Assembly (NCBI RefSeq): GCF_001028705.1 | Contig: NZ_CP011770.1 | Location: forward strand, 189,501 to 253,500 | DNA: 64,000 nt | DNA from: Croceicoccus naphthovorans | GTDB taxonomy: Bacteria; Pseudomonadota; Alphaproteobacteria; Sphingomonadales; Sphingomonadaceae | Direction: 5' to 3' | Shown: positions 33,824 to 42,928 of the stretch, one piece after another | How positions within the stretch are numbered: position 1 is the first letter of the stretch | Layout of the letters: each line of letters opens with the position of its first letter | Notes under the pieces: model-generated | What the model saw: the letters and a program-made list of their open reading frames with translations, nothing else | Databases searched by the model: none | What the model was told of the DNA's origin: nothing | Position numbers and translations under genes: made by a program

Positions 33824-36327
33824 GCTTTCTCCAGCGCAAGGGGGCGCACTTCGGCAAGGTGCTGATGCAGTTTCTCGTTGTGGCCGCCGGCCCGCTTTTC
33901 CCAAGGGTCGTCCTGCCAGAACTTCTGCGAATACCGGAACCGCGCGGCGAGGGTCTTTACCGTCTGTGGGTCTTCGAACAGCGCGGCCTTGAGCCAGTCG
34001 AGGCCCTTACGCTCCACCCACGGGGCGGTGCGTTCGAGATAGCGGGCATCCTCACGATAGAGCTGAATGAAACCGGCGCAGACATCCATCGCCTCCTTCT
34101 CGGTCTCTACCTTGCAGAGCAGGTCGGTGGCGCGGACGTGGATGCCGCCGTTGCCCCCGACATGAAGTTCGTATCCGGAATCGACGCAGACCACGCCGAA
34201 GTCCTTGATAGTCGCCTCTGCGCAATTGCGCGGGCAGCCGCTGACCGCGATCTTGAATTTGTGCGGCATATAGCTGCCCCAGGTCATCTTCTCGATCTGA
34301 ATGCCAAGGCCGGTCGAATCCTGCGTGCCAAAGCGGCACCATTCGGACCCGACGCAAGTCTTCACCGTGCGCAGCGCCTTGCCATAGGCATGGCCGGAAA
34401 CCATGCCCGCCGCGTTCAGGTCTCCCCAGACATGGGGCAGGTCTTCCTTGCGGATGCCGAAGATGTCGAGCCGCTGGCCGCCGGTCACCTTGACCATGCG
34501 TGCCTCGTACTTTTCGACCACGTCGGCGATCGCGCGCAGTTCCTTGGGGCTGGTCACGCCGCCCCACATGCGCGGCACGACCGAATAGGTGCCGTCCTTC
34601 TGGATGTTGGCGTGAAGTCGCTCGTTGACGAAGCGGCTCTTCTCGTCATCGACATATTCGCCGGGCCATGCGCATAGCAGGTAGTAGTTCAGCGCCGGGC
34701 GACAGCTGGAGCAGCCGTCGGGCGTGGTCCAGTGCAGTTCCTGCATGACCTGCGGGATGACCTTCAATTCTTTCTCGACGATCAGCCCCCGCACATCGTC
34801 GTGGGTAAAGCTGGTACATTTGCACATCGTCTTCGGCCCGCTGTCGACCGCGTCGGCCCCCAGCGTCAGGGCCAGCAGGCTTTCGACCAACCCGGTGCAC
34901 GAGCCGCACGATGCGGATGCCTTGCAAGTGGACCGGACCGCGTCGAGGCTGTGCGCCCCGCCATCGATGCACGCGACGACCTGCCCCTTCGACACGCCGT
35001 TGCACCCGCAGATCTCCGCGTCTTCGGAAAGCGATGCAACGGCGGCGCTAGGGTCCAGCGCGGCTCCTCCGCTGGCGAAGGCCTGGCCGAAGATCAGCGC
35101 CTCGCGAATGTCGGAAACGTCTTCTTGCTTGCGGAGCAGGTCGAAGTACCAGTTGCCGTCGGCGGTATCGCCGTAGAGCACGGCGCCGACGATGCGGTTG
35201 TCCTTGACGACAACACGCTTGTAGACGCCGCGGCTGGCATCGCGCAGGACGATGTCCTCTGCATCGTCACCGCCAGAGAAATCGCCTGCCGAGAACAGAT
35301 CGATGCCCGATACCTTGAGCTTGGTCGACGTGACCGAACCGCCATATCCGGTAGGGCTGTCGGTGGCATAGTCGGCGAGAGAGCGGCACATTTCCCACAG
35401 CGGCGCGACAAGGCCGTAGCACAGGCCCCGGTGCTGGACGCATTCGCCGACGGCAAGCACGTCGGGGTCCGATGTGACCATGTGATCGTCGACCAGAATG
35501 CCGCGCTCGACATCGAGGCCCGCTTCCTTGGCAAGCCCGGTCGAGGGCCGGATGCCAGCAGCCATAACCACGATATCTGCCGGAACCTCGGTGCCGTCTT
35601 CCAGCAATACGGCGCTGACCTTGCCGTCCTTGCCGACGATCTCCTTGGTGTTGGCGCTCGTTAGGATTGTCTGGCCGCGGCTTTCCAGCTCGGCCTTGAG
35701 CAGGTAGCCCGCCGCCTCGTCCAGCTGGCGTTCCATCAGGGTCGGCATCAGGTGGATGACGGTGACGTCCATCCCGCGCAGCGACAGGCCATGGGCGGCC
35801 TCCAGACCCAAGAGCCCGCCGCCGATGACCACCGCCGAACCACCCATTTCGGCAGCGGCCAGCATCTTGTCGACATCGTCGAGGTCGCGGAACGTGAAGA
35901 CACCGTCCAGGTCTTTGCCCGGAACCGGTATGATGAAGGGGTCCGAACCGGTCGCGATCAGCAGCGTGTCGTAATTCTCGATCCGGCCCGAACGGGTCAC
36001 GACATGCTTTTGCGCACGGTCGATGCCGACGACCGGGTCGCCCGAGATCAACTGGATCTCGTTATCGTCGTACCAGTCCTGGCCGTTGATGACGATTTCC
36101 TCGAAGGTCTTTTCGCCCGCAAGCACCGGCGAGAGCATGATGCGGTTGTAGTTCACTCGCGGCTCTGCGCCGAAGATCGTCACGTCGAAGCGGGTTCCGT
36201 CGCGCGCGAGGATTTCCTCCACCGCGCGGCAGCCTGCCATCCCGTTGCCGATCACGACGAGCTTGCGCCCCCGTGAAGGGGCCCCGGTCGCCTCGATCCT
36301 GTCCTGCGCTACGGTCACGTTCATCAT
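33820..36327 (-). CDS. nirB: Nitrite reductase (NADH) large subunit
   Basis: This 835-residue cytosolic enzyme reduces nitrite to ammonium with six electrons from NAD(P)H. In order: FAD/NAD(P) domains (VVIGNGMAGCRAVEEIL, residues about 20-330), BFD-like [2Fe-2S] region (CGCNGVSKGQV, CKASASCGSC, and a second CKCTSFTHDD-CSSCRP, about 420-560), nitrite/sulfite reductase half-domains, and the sirohaem/[4Fe-4S] cysteines (CVGSEWCRFG, about 659, and CPRNCAEA). The double ATG at 36327/36324 follows GAGGA. Upstream open frame would read through the leader terminator and is rejected. Its leader carries a NasT-type antitermination signal. Confidence 0.96.
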   Translation of the reverse strand: MMNVTVAQDRIEATGAPSRGRKLVVIGNGMAGCRAVEEILARDGTRFDVTIFGAEPRVNYNRIMLSPVLAGEKTFEEIVINGQDWYDDNEIQLISGDPVVGIDRAQKHVVTRSGRIENYDTLLIATGSDPFIIPVPGKDLDGVFTFRDLDDVDKMLAAAEMGGSAVVIGGGLLGLEAAHGLSLRGMDVTVIHLMPTLMERQLDEAAGYLLKAELESRGQTILTSANTKEIVGKDGKVSAVLLEDGTEVPADIVVMAAGIRPSTGLAKEAGLDVERGILVDDHMVTSDPDVLAVGECVQHRGLCYGLVAPLWEMCRSLADYATDSPTGYGGSVTSTKLKVSGIDLFSAGDFSGGDDAEDIVLRDASRGVYKRVVVKDNRIVGAVLYGDTADGNWYFDLLRKQEDVSDIREALIFGQAFASGGAALDPSAAVASLSEDAEICGCNGVSKGQVVACIDGGAHSLDAVRSTCKASASCGSCTGLVESLLALTLGADAVDSGPKTMCKCTSFTHDDVRGLIVEKELKVIPQVMQELHWTTPDGCSSCRPALNYYLLCAWPGEYVDDEKSRFVNERLHANIQKDGTYSVVPRMWGGVTSPKELRAIADVVEKYEARMVKVTGGQRLDIFGIRKEDLPHVWGDLNAAGMVSGHAYGKALRTVKTCVGSEWCRFGTQDSTGLGIQIEKMTWGSYMPHKFKIAVSGCPRNCAEATIKDFGVVCVDSGYELHVGGNGGIHVRATDLLCKVETEKEAMDVCAGFIQLYREDARYLERTAPWVERKGLDWLKAALFEDPQTVKTLAARFRYSQKFWQDDPWEKRAGGHNEKLHQHLAEVRPLALEKA

Positions 36328-36349
36328 GGTCCTCGTTCCATGCGCACGC

Positions 36350-36387
36350 AAAAAAGCCGCCACGATCCTGCGAGAGGTTCGGGCGGC
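36350..36387 (-). terminator. Leader terminator of nirB
   Basis: On the minus strand GCCGCC pairs with GGCGGC and is followed by six T, only about 22 bases before the nirB ATG. It lies between promoter and gene, so it is a regulated attenuator rather than an end-of-gene signal. Its 5' arm also forms the 3' arm of the P2 hexaloop hairpin. Confidence 0.85.
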
Positions 36388-36451
36388 GACGTTGCCACGC
36401 AATGTTGGTTGGATTGCAGCGGATCGCTTTCGGCGCACCCTACGATGGGCG
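36383..36451 (-). promoter_or_regulatory. ANTAR (NasT) antitermination element of nirB
   Basis: Two small hairpins with six-base loops: P1 CGCCC-ATCGTA-GGGTG (36436-36451) and P2 GTGGC-AACGTC-GCCGC (36383-36398). Both loops have A at position 1 and G at position 4, the known ANTAR-protein recognition pattern. P2 overlaps the terminator arm, so NasT binding would block termination. Confidence 0.8.
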
Positions 36452-36475
36452 GCGCAATCACTGCGTTGGCTTAAC

Positions 36476-36525
36476 TATATCCGATTCGCGTCGTGCGCGG
36501 CAAGCCGTTTTTTGCATTGCAGCAG
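36476..36525 (-). promoter_or_regulatory. Probable nirB promoter region
   Basis: CTGCTGCAATGCAAAAA (36509-36525, read on the minus strand) is identical to a copy before nrtA (45667-45683), and both are followed by a similar GGCTT and GCGAATCG stretch. A loose -35 CTTGCC and -10 GATATA with 17 bases between them fit just downstream. The shared element may bind a nitrogen activator. Confidence 0.5.
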
Positions 36526-36561
36526 ACCTTGCGACCTGCCCCGCCTGCCGCGCACGCCCTC

Positions 36562-37005
36562 TCACCAGCTCTTGTAAGGCAGGAACTTTCCGCTCATCAC
36601 CACCTCTACGCGGTCGCCTTTCGCATGTTCGATCTTGTTGATTTGCATGTCGAAATCGATTGCCGACATGATGCCGTCGCCGAACTTTTCCTGTACCAGT
36701 TCCTTGAACGCCTCGCCGAAAACGCCGGTAATCTCGTACCAGCGATAGATGCACGGATCGGTCGGCACTTTCTGGGCGAAAAGTTTCGTCGGATACTCGC
36801 TCAGCACCACGGCGGCCTCTGCCGGAAGGCCGAGGAAGTCGACGACTTTGCCCGCGGCATCGGGCAACAGCGAATTCATACCGAGGCATGCGGAAGTGCA
36901 GAATACTTCCGAAAGGCCTGCCGCCGCCGCGATCTCGGCCCATTTCACCTTGTTCTCGCGCATTTTCGCGCGGATCATCGTCGTTACGTCGGGCTTGGTC
37001 ATCAT
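36562..37005 (-). CDS. cynS: Cyanate hydratase (cyanase)
   Basis: This 147-residue cyanase converts cyanate and bicarbonate to carbamate and CO2, yielding ammonia. The N-terminal helical domain (KVKWAEIAAAAGLSEVF) and the C-terminal catalytic domain with PTDPCIYRWYEI (Arg88 and Glu91) and FGDGIMSAIDF (Ser114) match the E. coli enzyme's Arg96/Glu99/Ser122. The double ATG at 37005/37002 follows AAGGAG. It lies 26 bases after the phosphatase/kinase gene and just before the nirB promoter, as the last gene of the nrt unit. The associated NrtABC importer may therefore move cyanate as well as nitrate. Confidence 0.95.
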   Translation of the reverse strand: MMTKPDVTTMIRAKMRENKVKWAEIAAAAGLSEVFCTSACLGMNSLLPDAAGKVVDFLGLPAEAAVVLSEYPTKLFAQKVPTDPCIYRWYEITGVFGEAFKELVQEKFGDGIMSAIDFDMQINKIEHAKGDRVEVVMSGKFLPYKSW

Positions 37006-37031
37006 GGTTCGGGTCTCCTTCGTCGATAAGG

Positions 37032-38843
37032 TCAGGACAGGGCGAGGTCCGGCCGCGTCAGGATCGCCAGCACCAGCGCCACGGCCAGCAGCATCGCGAT
37101 GGTGCGCCAGTCGTTCGCAGTGCCGCGCTCCATCAGCGTGCGGGTGTCGGTCACCAGCGCGCGGTTGGGATGGGCAAGGTCGTAGGTAAACTCGCTCAGC
37201 TCGGTGTAGCGATGCGTCGGATCGATGGCGCAGGCACGGGCGATGGCGGCGTCCATCCACGCGGGCACATCTGGCGCGGTTTCCGTGATCGGGCGGTATT
37301 TCAGCTTTTTCTGCGCCGCTGGCGTCGTCGCGTTGGCAAGGCGCGGGCCATAGGGCAGTTCTCCGCCGGTCAGCATGTGATAGGCGATGACGCCCAGCGA
37401 ATAGATGTCGCTTTGCGCGCTTGCATCTTCGCCTAACCAAACCTCTGGTGCGGCAAACTGCACGGTGCCGGCAAAGATCGCCTCGCCCGCCGTGCCGGGG
37501 GCCAATTCCTCGATCCCCGCAACCGATGTCGATCCGAAGTCGATGATCGTCACCGTGCCGTCGCCGTCGATCATCACGTTCTTGGGCCGCAAGTCGCGGT
37601 GCACCATTTCCTTGCGGTGCATGGCCAGCAGGCCCGATGCGATCTGGCGTACGATGTCGCGTACGGTGTTCAGTTCTGGCGCGGGGTGATCCGCGATCCA
37701 TTCGTCCAGCGACTGCCCTTCGACGAACGAAGACACCGCGAAAAGATGCTGCCGCGCGCGTTGCGGGCCCGGCGGCGGGGCGAGCACGTTCTGGTGCGCC
37801 ATGCGCCGCATCACCCATTCTTCCAGCATCAGCGCCGATAGCTGGGCCGGGTCGCTGCCGTGTTCGGTCGACGGCACCTTCATCACTGCCTTGGCGCCGG
37901 TCAATTCGTCGCGGACCAGATAGACCTGGCTGCGCGACCCGGTATAGAGCCGTCGCAGCACGCGATAGCCTTCGAACTGCTCACCCGCTTCCAGATGCGG
38001 CGCAGGTGGTAGCGCCGCGTCGGCGCCGACAAGGTCCGTAATTTCACCGCTGGGCAGCGTTTCGATCCGCACGAGTTGCGCGGTCAGATTGTCGTCGCTG
38101 CCCGCCGCCAGTGCCGCATCGCACAGTGCGCGCGCGGCGTCGTCCAGCGTGTCAGCCGCAATGATGATCTTCGCGATTTCGTTGCCGGACAATGCCTCGT
38201 GAATGCCGTCCGTCGTTAGCACGAACAGGTCGCCCGGTTGCACCGCCACTTTCACGTAATCGATCTGGACGTTTCGCGTTACGCCCATCGCGCGGGCGAG
38301 GTAGAACTTGCCCCCACCCGCCGATACGCGGTGCGGCTGGGTCAAGGGTTCCAGCGTAGTGCCGACGATCCGCGCAATCTGCGCATCGCCGACGTGGAAA
38401 AGGTGTGCACTGCGCGATTTCAGCACCATCGCCGACAGTGTGCAGATCAGCCCTTCAGCCTCGCGGCTTTCGTCGCTGGTCGGGCCGTGACGCGTATTCT
38501 GCGCGTGCATCCAGCTGTTCGTGGCGGCGATGACACGCTCACCCGATTGGCGCACCGACCATGCGCCGGACGTGGAATAATAGTCGGAGAGGAAGCTTTT
38601 GACCGCCGTTTCTGCCGCCGCCGCGCCCAGCGCGCTGGTGGAGATACCGTCGGCAATGGCGACGGCCACGCCCTTGGTGACCAGGTCGTCGCCGTCGGGC
38701 GCCCAACACCCATGAAAATCCTGGTTTTCAGGCTTGCTGCCAGCGGTCGAATGCTGGCCGATCGAAACGGACAGGGCCCGGCTGCCGGGGGTCACGGCAA
38801 AAGCCCTGTCCGCATCGAGGAAGGAATGACGGGGAGGACCCAT
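37032..38843 (-). CDS. Fused PP2C phosphatase and Ser/Thr protein kinase, membrane-anchored
   Basis: This 603-residue protein has both opposing enzymes. The PP2C-type phosphatase domain (about 25-240) has ENQDFHG, AVAIADGIS and FVLTTDGIHE. A eukaryotic-type kinase domain (about 275-545) has AVMKVPS, HRDLRPKN (Arg in place of the usual Lys after HRDL), IDFGST and FAAPEVW. A single C-terminal helix (TIAMLLAVALVLAIL) anchors it in the inner membrane with both domains inside. Similar fusions occur in Pseudomonas nitrate-assimilation loci; targets are unknown. The start is uncertain: a GTG 17 codons in (VTPGSRALSV) would drop a non-conserved leader. Confidence 0.88.
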   Translation of the reverse strand: MGPPRHSFLDADRAFAVTPGSRALSVSIGQHSTAGSKPENQDFHGCWAPDGDDLVTKGVAVAIADGISTSALGAAAAETAVKSFLSDYYSTSGAWSVRQSGERVIAATNSWMHAQNTRHGPTSDESREAEGLICTLSAMVLKSRSAHLFHVGDAQIARIVGTTLEPLTQPHRVSAGGGKFYLARAMGVTRNVQIDYVKVAVQPGDLFVLTTDGIHEALSGNEIAKIIIAADTLDDAARALCDAALAAGSDDNLTAQLVRIETLPSGEITDLVGADAALPPAPHLEAGEQFEGYRVLRRLYTGSRSQVYLVRDELTGAKAVMKVPSTEHGSDPAQLSALMLEEWVMRRMAHQNVLAPPPGPQRARQHLFAVSSFVEGQSLDEWIADHPAPELNTVRDIVRQIASGLLAMHRKEMVHRDLRPKNVMIDGDGTVTIIDFGSTSVAGIEELAPGTAGEAIFAGTVQFAAPEVWLGEDASAQSDIYSLGVIAYHMLTGGELPYGPRLANATTPAAQKKLKYRPITETAPDVPAWMDAAIARACAIDPTHRYTELSEFTYDLAHPNRALVTDTRTLMERGTANDWRTIAMLLAVALVLAILTRPDLALS

Positions 38844-38891
38844 TCGGATTGCCTATCCTCCCCGCTCATTCCCGATCGCGGCGTCCAGCCG

Positions 38892-39722
38892 TCAGGCCGC
38901 GATCTTCAGGTCTGCCGGCGTGCGGCTCTTCGACGTGCGATAGTGCGTCGAATAGAGCATCAGGCCGACGAAGGTCAGGCCGCCGACAAGGTTGCCGAGG
39001 ACGACCGGAATCTCGTTCCACAGCAGGTAGTCGCCGATCGAGAAATCGCCGCCCATCATCAGGCCCGACGGGAACAGGAACATGTTCACGATCGAGTGTT
39101 CGAAGACCATGTAGAAGAACAGCATGATCGGCATCCACATCGCGATGATCTTGCCCGACACCGTGGTAGAGATCGTGGCACCGACGACACCGGTCGCGAC
39201 CATCCAGTTGCACAGCATGGCGCGCACGAAGATCGTGATCCAACCGGCAAGGCCGTATTCGGCGTAACCGACCGTTCGCGCCTCACCCATCGTCGCGAAC
39301 ATCATGCCGACGGGGTTGGTTTCGGCGGCAAAGCCATAGGTCCAGTAGATCGCCATCATCACCGCCGTGGTCAGCGCCCCGGCGAAGTTGCCGGTGAACA
39401 CCAGCCCCCAGTTGCGGAACACGCCGCCCCATGTGCAGCCCGGACGCTTGGCCCAGACGGCGAGGGGGCAGAGGACCATCACGCCGGTCAACAGGTCGTA
39501 ACCCAGCAGGTAGAGCATGCAGAAGCCGACCGGGAACAGGATGGCCCCGGCCAGCGGCTGGCCGGTCTGTACGTTGATGGTGACGGCAAAGGCGGCGGCC
39601 AGGGCCAGCGTGGCACCGGCCATATAGGCGCGGACCAGCGTGTCCTTGGTGGACATCATGATCTTCGTTTCGCCGCTATCGATCAGCTTCGGCACGAATT
39701 CCGAAGGCGCAAGGTAAGACAT
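38892..39722 (-). CDS. Formate/nitrite transporter family channel
   Basis: This 276-residue inner-membrane channel of the FocA/NirC family has six helices and the family patterns KDTLVRAYMAGATLALAAAFAV-like start region, GNFAGALTT, NWMVATGV and EHSIVNMF. In this operon it most likely passes nitrite, either taking it up or releasing excess made by NasA (inference from context; formate or hydrosulfide members look alike). It lies between the porin and the phosphatase/kinase gene with gaps of 25 and 48 bases, all in the same direction. Confidence 0.9.
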   Translation of the reverse strand: MSYLAPSEFVPKLIDSGETKIMMSTKDTLVRAYMAGATLALAAAFAVTINVQTGQPLAGAILFPVGFCMLYLLGYDLLTGVMVLCPLAVWAKRPGCTWGGVFRNWGLVFTGNFAGALTTAVMMAIYWTYGFAAETNPVGMMFATMGEARTVGYAEYGLAGWITIFVRAMLCNWMVATGVVGATISTTVSGKIIAMWMPIMLFFYMVFEHSIVNMFLFPSGLMMGGDFSIGDYLLWNEIPVVLGNLVGGLTFVGLMLYSTHYRTSKSRTPADLKIAA

Positions 39723-39747
39723 TGCACTTACTCCTTTTCTTCAGTTT

Positions 39748-40974
39748 TCAGTAGGCGAAGCTCACCTGCACCCAGAGCTTCTCGGTATCGGTGCCGAAGT
39801 CTTCGGCATCGTAGTTGGCGTACTTGATCAGGAAGGGATAACCGCCAAGCTTGAAGCCCGCCGTCGCGTCCCATTCGCTGCCGTAATCAAGCCCGCCGAC
39901 ATCGCTTTCGAACTTGTGGTAGGTGACGCCCAGGGTCACGCCCTTGAAGGCGTATCCGAGCGAGCCATAGTAATCCTCGATCCCCGTGGCGGGGGTGTTG
40001 AGGAACAGGTCGGCGAAACCGTTGAACTTGTGCAACGTGGCCATCGGGGTGGAGAACCCGATCAGCCCGTCGTCGCTGCCCAGCTTTTCGTATCCGGCGA
40101 GCAGTTTGACGCCGGAGATCACGGTGCCCAGTTCGCCGTTCAGGTAATCGGCGCTGTAATCGATGGTGTCGCCATCAAGGTCGGACTGCTTGGCATAGCT
40201 GGCCGTGAAGGTCAGGGCGATCGGGTCGCCCAGCGGGATCTTGCCGCTTGCAATGGCGCCATAGGTCTGGCTGGAGCGCGCAGGGGCGGGTTCGTCATCA
40301 TCGTAGTCGAGGATGTAGGCGAAGCCGGTCAGGTCGACACCCGCGACCTTGACGCCCGCGTTCAGCAGGATGTGCTCACCCTCCATCGCGCGGCGGGCAT
40401 CGGCGTCCATGCCGAAGATAGAGCGTTGCGAGATGGCGTAAGTGCCATCGAGATAGGCCGGGCCGATTTTTACCGTGGCGCGCGCCGCGTCGAAGGTCTG
40501 CTCGTTCTGGCGCCAGCCGACGTTGCCGACGAAGCGCGAGTTGCCCAGCACGATCCGCTGGCGGCCCACGGTCACCGATCCGAACTTGCCGAAATAGCCG
40601 ACCTGCAAGCGGTTCAACTCGACATTCTCCGGGTCGGCGATGACCGAGTATTCCGGGCGACGCTGGCTGGCGTCGATGGGAAAGGGATAGGCGTTGTAGT
40701 TGTCGACGATAGCCAGAGTGCCCTCGGCCTCGGCCAGAACCGAAAAACCGCTCGCCTTGATCTCCGCACCGGCGCTGACACTCACCGTGACCGCATCGGC
40801 ATCGAGGTCGATGTCATCCTGATCGACCGCTTCATAGCGCAGCACGCCTTCGATGATCGGGTCGATCGTCACGCCGTCGCCAATGGCGATCGGGTCGCCG
40901 GGTTTGGCATAGGCCGTCCCGGACATGGCGAGGCCCGATGCCGCCGCCGTAAGCAAGAGAATGCTTTTCCTCAT
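39748..40974 (-). CDS. Outer-membrane porin (alginate-export-like barrel)
   Basis: This 408-residue outer-membrane beta-barrel has a signal peptide (RKSILLLTAAASGLAMSGTAYA, cut before KPG), repeated amphipathic strands with Gly/Tyr/Phe, the internal FGSVTVGRQRIVLGNSRFVG motif seen in the AlgE/alginate_exp group, and a terminal aromatic strand ending VSFAY, as needed for BamA. Placed directly after the nitrate ABC importer genes, it should admit nitrate, nitrite or cyanate across the outer membrane (inference). A gap of 249 bases to nrtCD has only weak inverted repeats and no clear promoter. Confidence 0.85.
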   Translation of the reverse strand: MRKSILLLTAAASGLAMSGTAYAKPGDPIAIGDGVTIDPIIEGVLRYEAVDQDDIDLDADAVTVSVSAGAEIKASGFSVLAEAEGTLAIVDNYNAYPFPIDASQRRPEYSVIADPENVELNRLQVGYFGKFGSVTVGRQRIVLGNSRFVGNVGWRQNEQTFDAARATVKIGPAYLDGTYAISQRSIFGMDADARRAMEGEHILLNAGVKVAGVDLTGFAYILDYDDDEPAPARSSQTYGAIASGKIPLGDPIALTFTASYAKQSDLDGDTIDYSADYLNGELGTVISGVKLLAGYEKLGSDDGLIGFSTPMATLHKFNGFADLFLNTPATGIEDYYGSLGYAFKGVTLGVTYHKFESDVGGLDYGSEWDATAGFKLGGYPFLIKYANYDAEDFGTDTEKLWVQVSFAY

Positions 40975-41223
40975 GTATTCGCCTCCATCTGACCGGGCGG
41001 TCCCTCATGCCCGGGTGTCCTGAAAATGATGGCAGGGCATCGTTGCCCGCCGCTGTTTCGGGGGTATCGGGCGGCATCGCCCGTCCGTTTCAGGACCGCA
41101 TCAGAAGGGGCGCCATTGCCCGTCCCTTGCCCCGCAGGTCGCAGGGCGCGGTGTGATATGGCGGAGCCGAGGGGTCTAGCGGCTCCGCGACCCGACCGTC
41201 ACCGACCGGGTGGAGAGTTCGGT

Positions 41224-42906
41224 TCAGGCGGCCTTTGCCGCCGGACCATGATCGTATTCGGCAAGGAAATGCAGAACCTCCTGCCGGTATTGGTAGAACT
41301 GCGGATGCTCCAACAGCGCCTTGCGGTCGCGCGGACGCGGCAGGTCGACCTTCAGCACCTTGCCGATGGTGGCATTGGGGCCGTTGGTCATCATCACCAC
41401 GCGGTCTGCCAGCAGGATCGCCTCATCCACGTCGTGCGTGACCATGATCGCAGTGACCTTGGTGCGGTTCCACACTTCGACCAGCACATCCTGCAAATCC
41501 CAGCGGGTGAGCGAGTCCAGCATGCCGAAAGGTTCGTCGAGCAACAGCAGGCGCGGGCTGAGCGCGAAGGCGCGGGCGATGCCGACGCGCTGGCGCATGC
41601 CATTCGACATTTCCGCCGCCATCTTCTCTTTCGCGTCGATCAGCCCGACCCGGTCGAGATAATAGTCGACGATGTCGCGGCGCTCGGCGCGGGATGCGTG
41701 GGGGTACACCCTCTCTACGCCGAGCGCCACGTTCTGCCTGGCCGTGAGCCACGGCATCAGGCTGGGGGCCTGGAAAACGACGGCCTTGTCGGGACCGGCG
41801 GCGCTGATCTCTCGGTTATCCAGCACGATGCCGCCGCCGCTGATCTCGTTCAGGCCGGCCGCCATGGTCAGCACGGTCGACTTGCCGCAACCGGAGTGGC
41901 CGATGAGCGAGACGAACTCGCCCTTGTCCATGATCAGGTTGAAATCGTCGACGACCTTCAGCGGGCCGTTCGGCGTAGGGTAGACCTTGTCGAGCTTGAA
42001 AAATTCCAGATAGCGGTTCTCGACATTGGTCTTGCCGGCTTCCTGATAGGCCTTCGGTGGAGGTGCAAGGTCGAGCGGGGCGACGCCCGGAAGCGCGGTG
42101 GCGCTCTCGCCCACGGTCGAACTCTCGGCGTTCAGCGTCGAGAGATAGTTGACGATCCGATTTCGAAGGGCCTTGAAATGCTCATCGTCGTTCACGCCTT
42201 CGCGGTCGCGCGGGCGCGGCACGTCGACTTCGAAGATCTTCCCGATCCGGGCCGCAGGGGCCGGGGTCAGCACCGCGACACGGTCGGCGAGCAAAAGCGC
42301 CTCGTCCACGTCGTTGGTAACGAGGATGATCGTGCGCTTCTCCTCCTCGCGAATGCGCTCTATCTCGTCCTGCAGCTTGGCGCGGGTCAGCGCGTCGAGC
42401 GCAGAGAGTGGCTCGTCGAGCAGCAGGATTTCCGGCTCCATCGCCAGCGCACGGGCCACGGCAACGCGCTGGCGCATGCCGCCCGAAAGCTGCGCGGGCT
42501 TGCGATCCATCGCGTGGCCAAGGCCGACGAGCTCGACCTTCTGCTTTACCAGTGCGGCGCGCTCGACCTTGGACTTGTCCTTGTGCACGGCATCGACGGC
42601 CAGCGCGACGTTTTGCTGCACCGAAAGCCACGGGAACAGCGAGTAGGACTGAAACACGAGGCCGCGTTCCTTGTCCGGCCCGTCGATGGGCTCGCCGCGT
42701 AGCAGGATCTGGCCATCGTCAGGCTCGACCAGACCGGCGACCGTACTGATAAGCGTGGTCTTGCCCGCGCCGGAAAAGCCGAGGATCGCGATGAATTCGC
42801 CCTCCGCGACGTCCAGCTCGATGCCGCCCAGCACGTTGGTCGTGGTGCCGGTTTTGCCGGTATAGCTTTTTGTCACGCCCTGCAGCGAAAGGATCGGCTG
42901 TTCCAT
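41224..42906 (-). CDS. nrtCD: Nitrate/cyanate ABC importer, two ATPase domains fused (NrtC-NrtD)
   Basis: The 560-residue protein has two complete ABC ATPases in tandem. The first (about 1-260) has Walker A GFSGAGKTT, signature LSGGMRQRVAVARA and Walker B LLLDEPLSALD. A linker of about 50 residues follows. The second (about 310-550) has GHSGCGKST, MSNGMRQRVGIARA (signature MSNG instead of LSGG) and LLLDEPFGMLD. Cyanobacteria make NrtC and NrtD as separate chains, and their NrtC has a solute-binding domain that is absent here. The fusion would supply both ATP sites of the importer. The ATG at 42906 follows AAGGAGA. Confidence 0.93.
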   Translation of the reverse strand: MEQPILSLQGVTKSYTGKTGTTTNVLGGIELDVAEGEFIAILGFSGAGKTTLISTVAGLVEPDDGQILLRGEPIDGPDKERGLVFQSYSLFPWLSVQQNVALAVDAVHKDKSKVERAALVKQKVELVGLGHAMDRKPAQLSGGMRQRVAVARALAMEPEILLLDEPLSALDALTRAKLQDEIERIREEEKRTIILVTNDVDEALLLADRVAVLTPAPAARIGKIFEVDVPRPRDREGVNDDEHFKALRNRIVNYLSTLNAESSTVGESATALPGVAPLDLAPPPKAYQEAGKTNVENRYLEFFKLDKVYPTPNGPLKVVDDFNLIMDKGEFVSLIGHSGCGKSTVLTMAAGLNEISGGGIVLDNREISAAGPDKAVVFQAPSLMPWLTARQNVALGVERVYPHASRAERRDIVDYYLDRVGLIDAKEKMAAEMSNGMRQRVGIARAFALSPRLLLLDEPFGMLDSLTRWDLQDVLVEVWNRTKVTAIMVTHDVDEAILLADRVVMMTNGPNATIGKVLKVDLPRPRDRKALLEHPQFYQYRQEVLHFLAEYDHGPAAKAA

Positions 42907-42928
42907 CACGGTTCTCCTTCGCCCCCGA

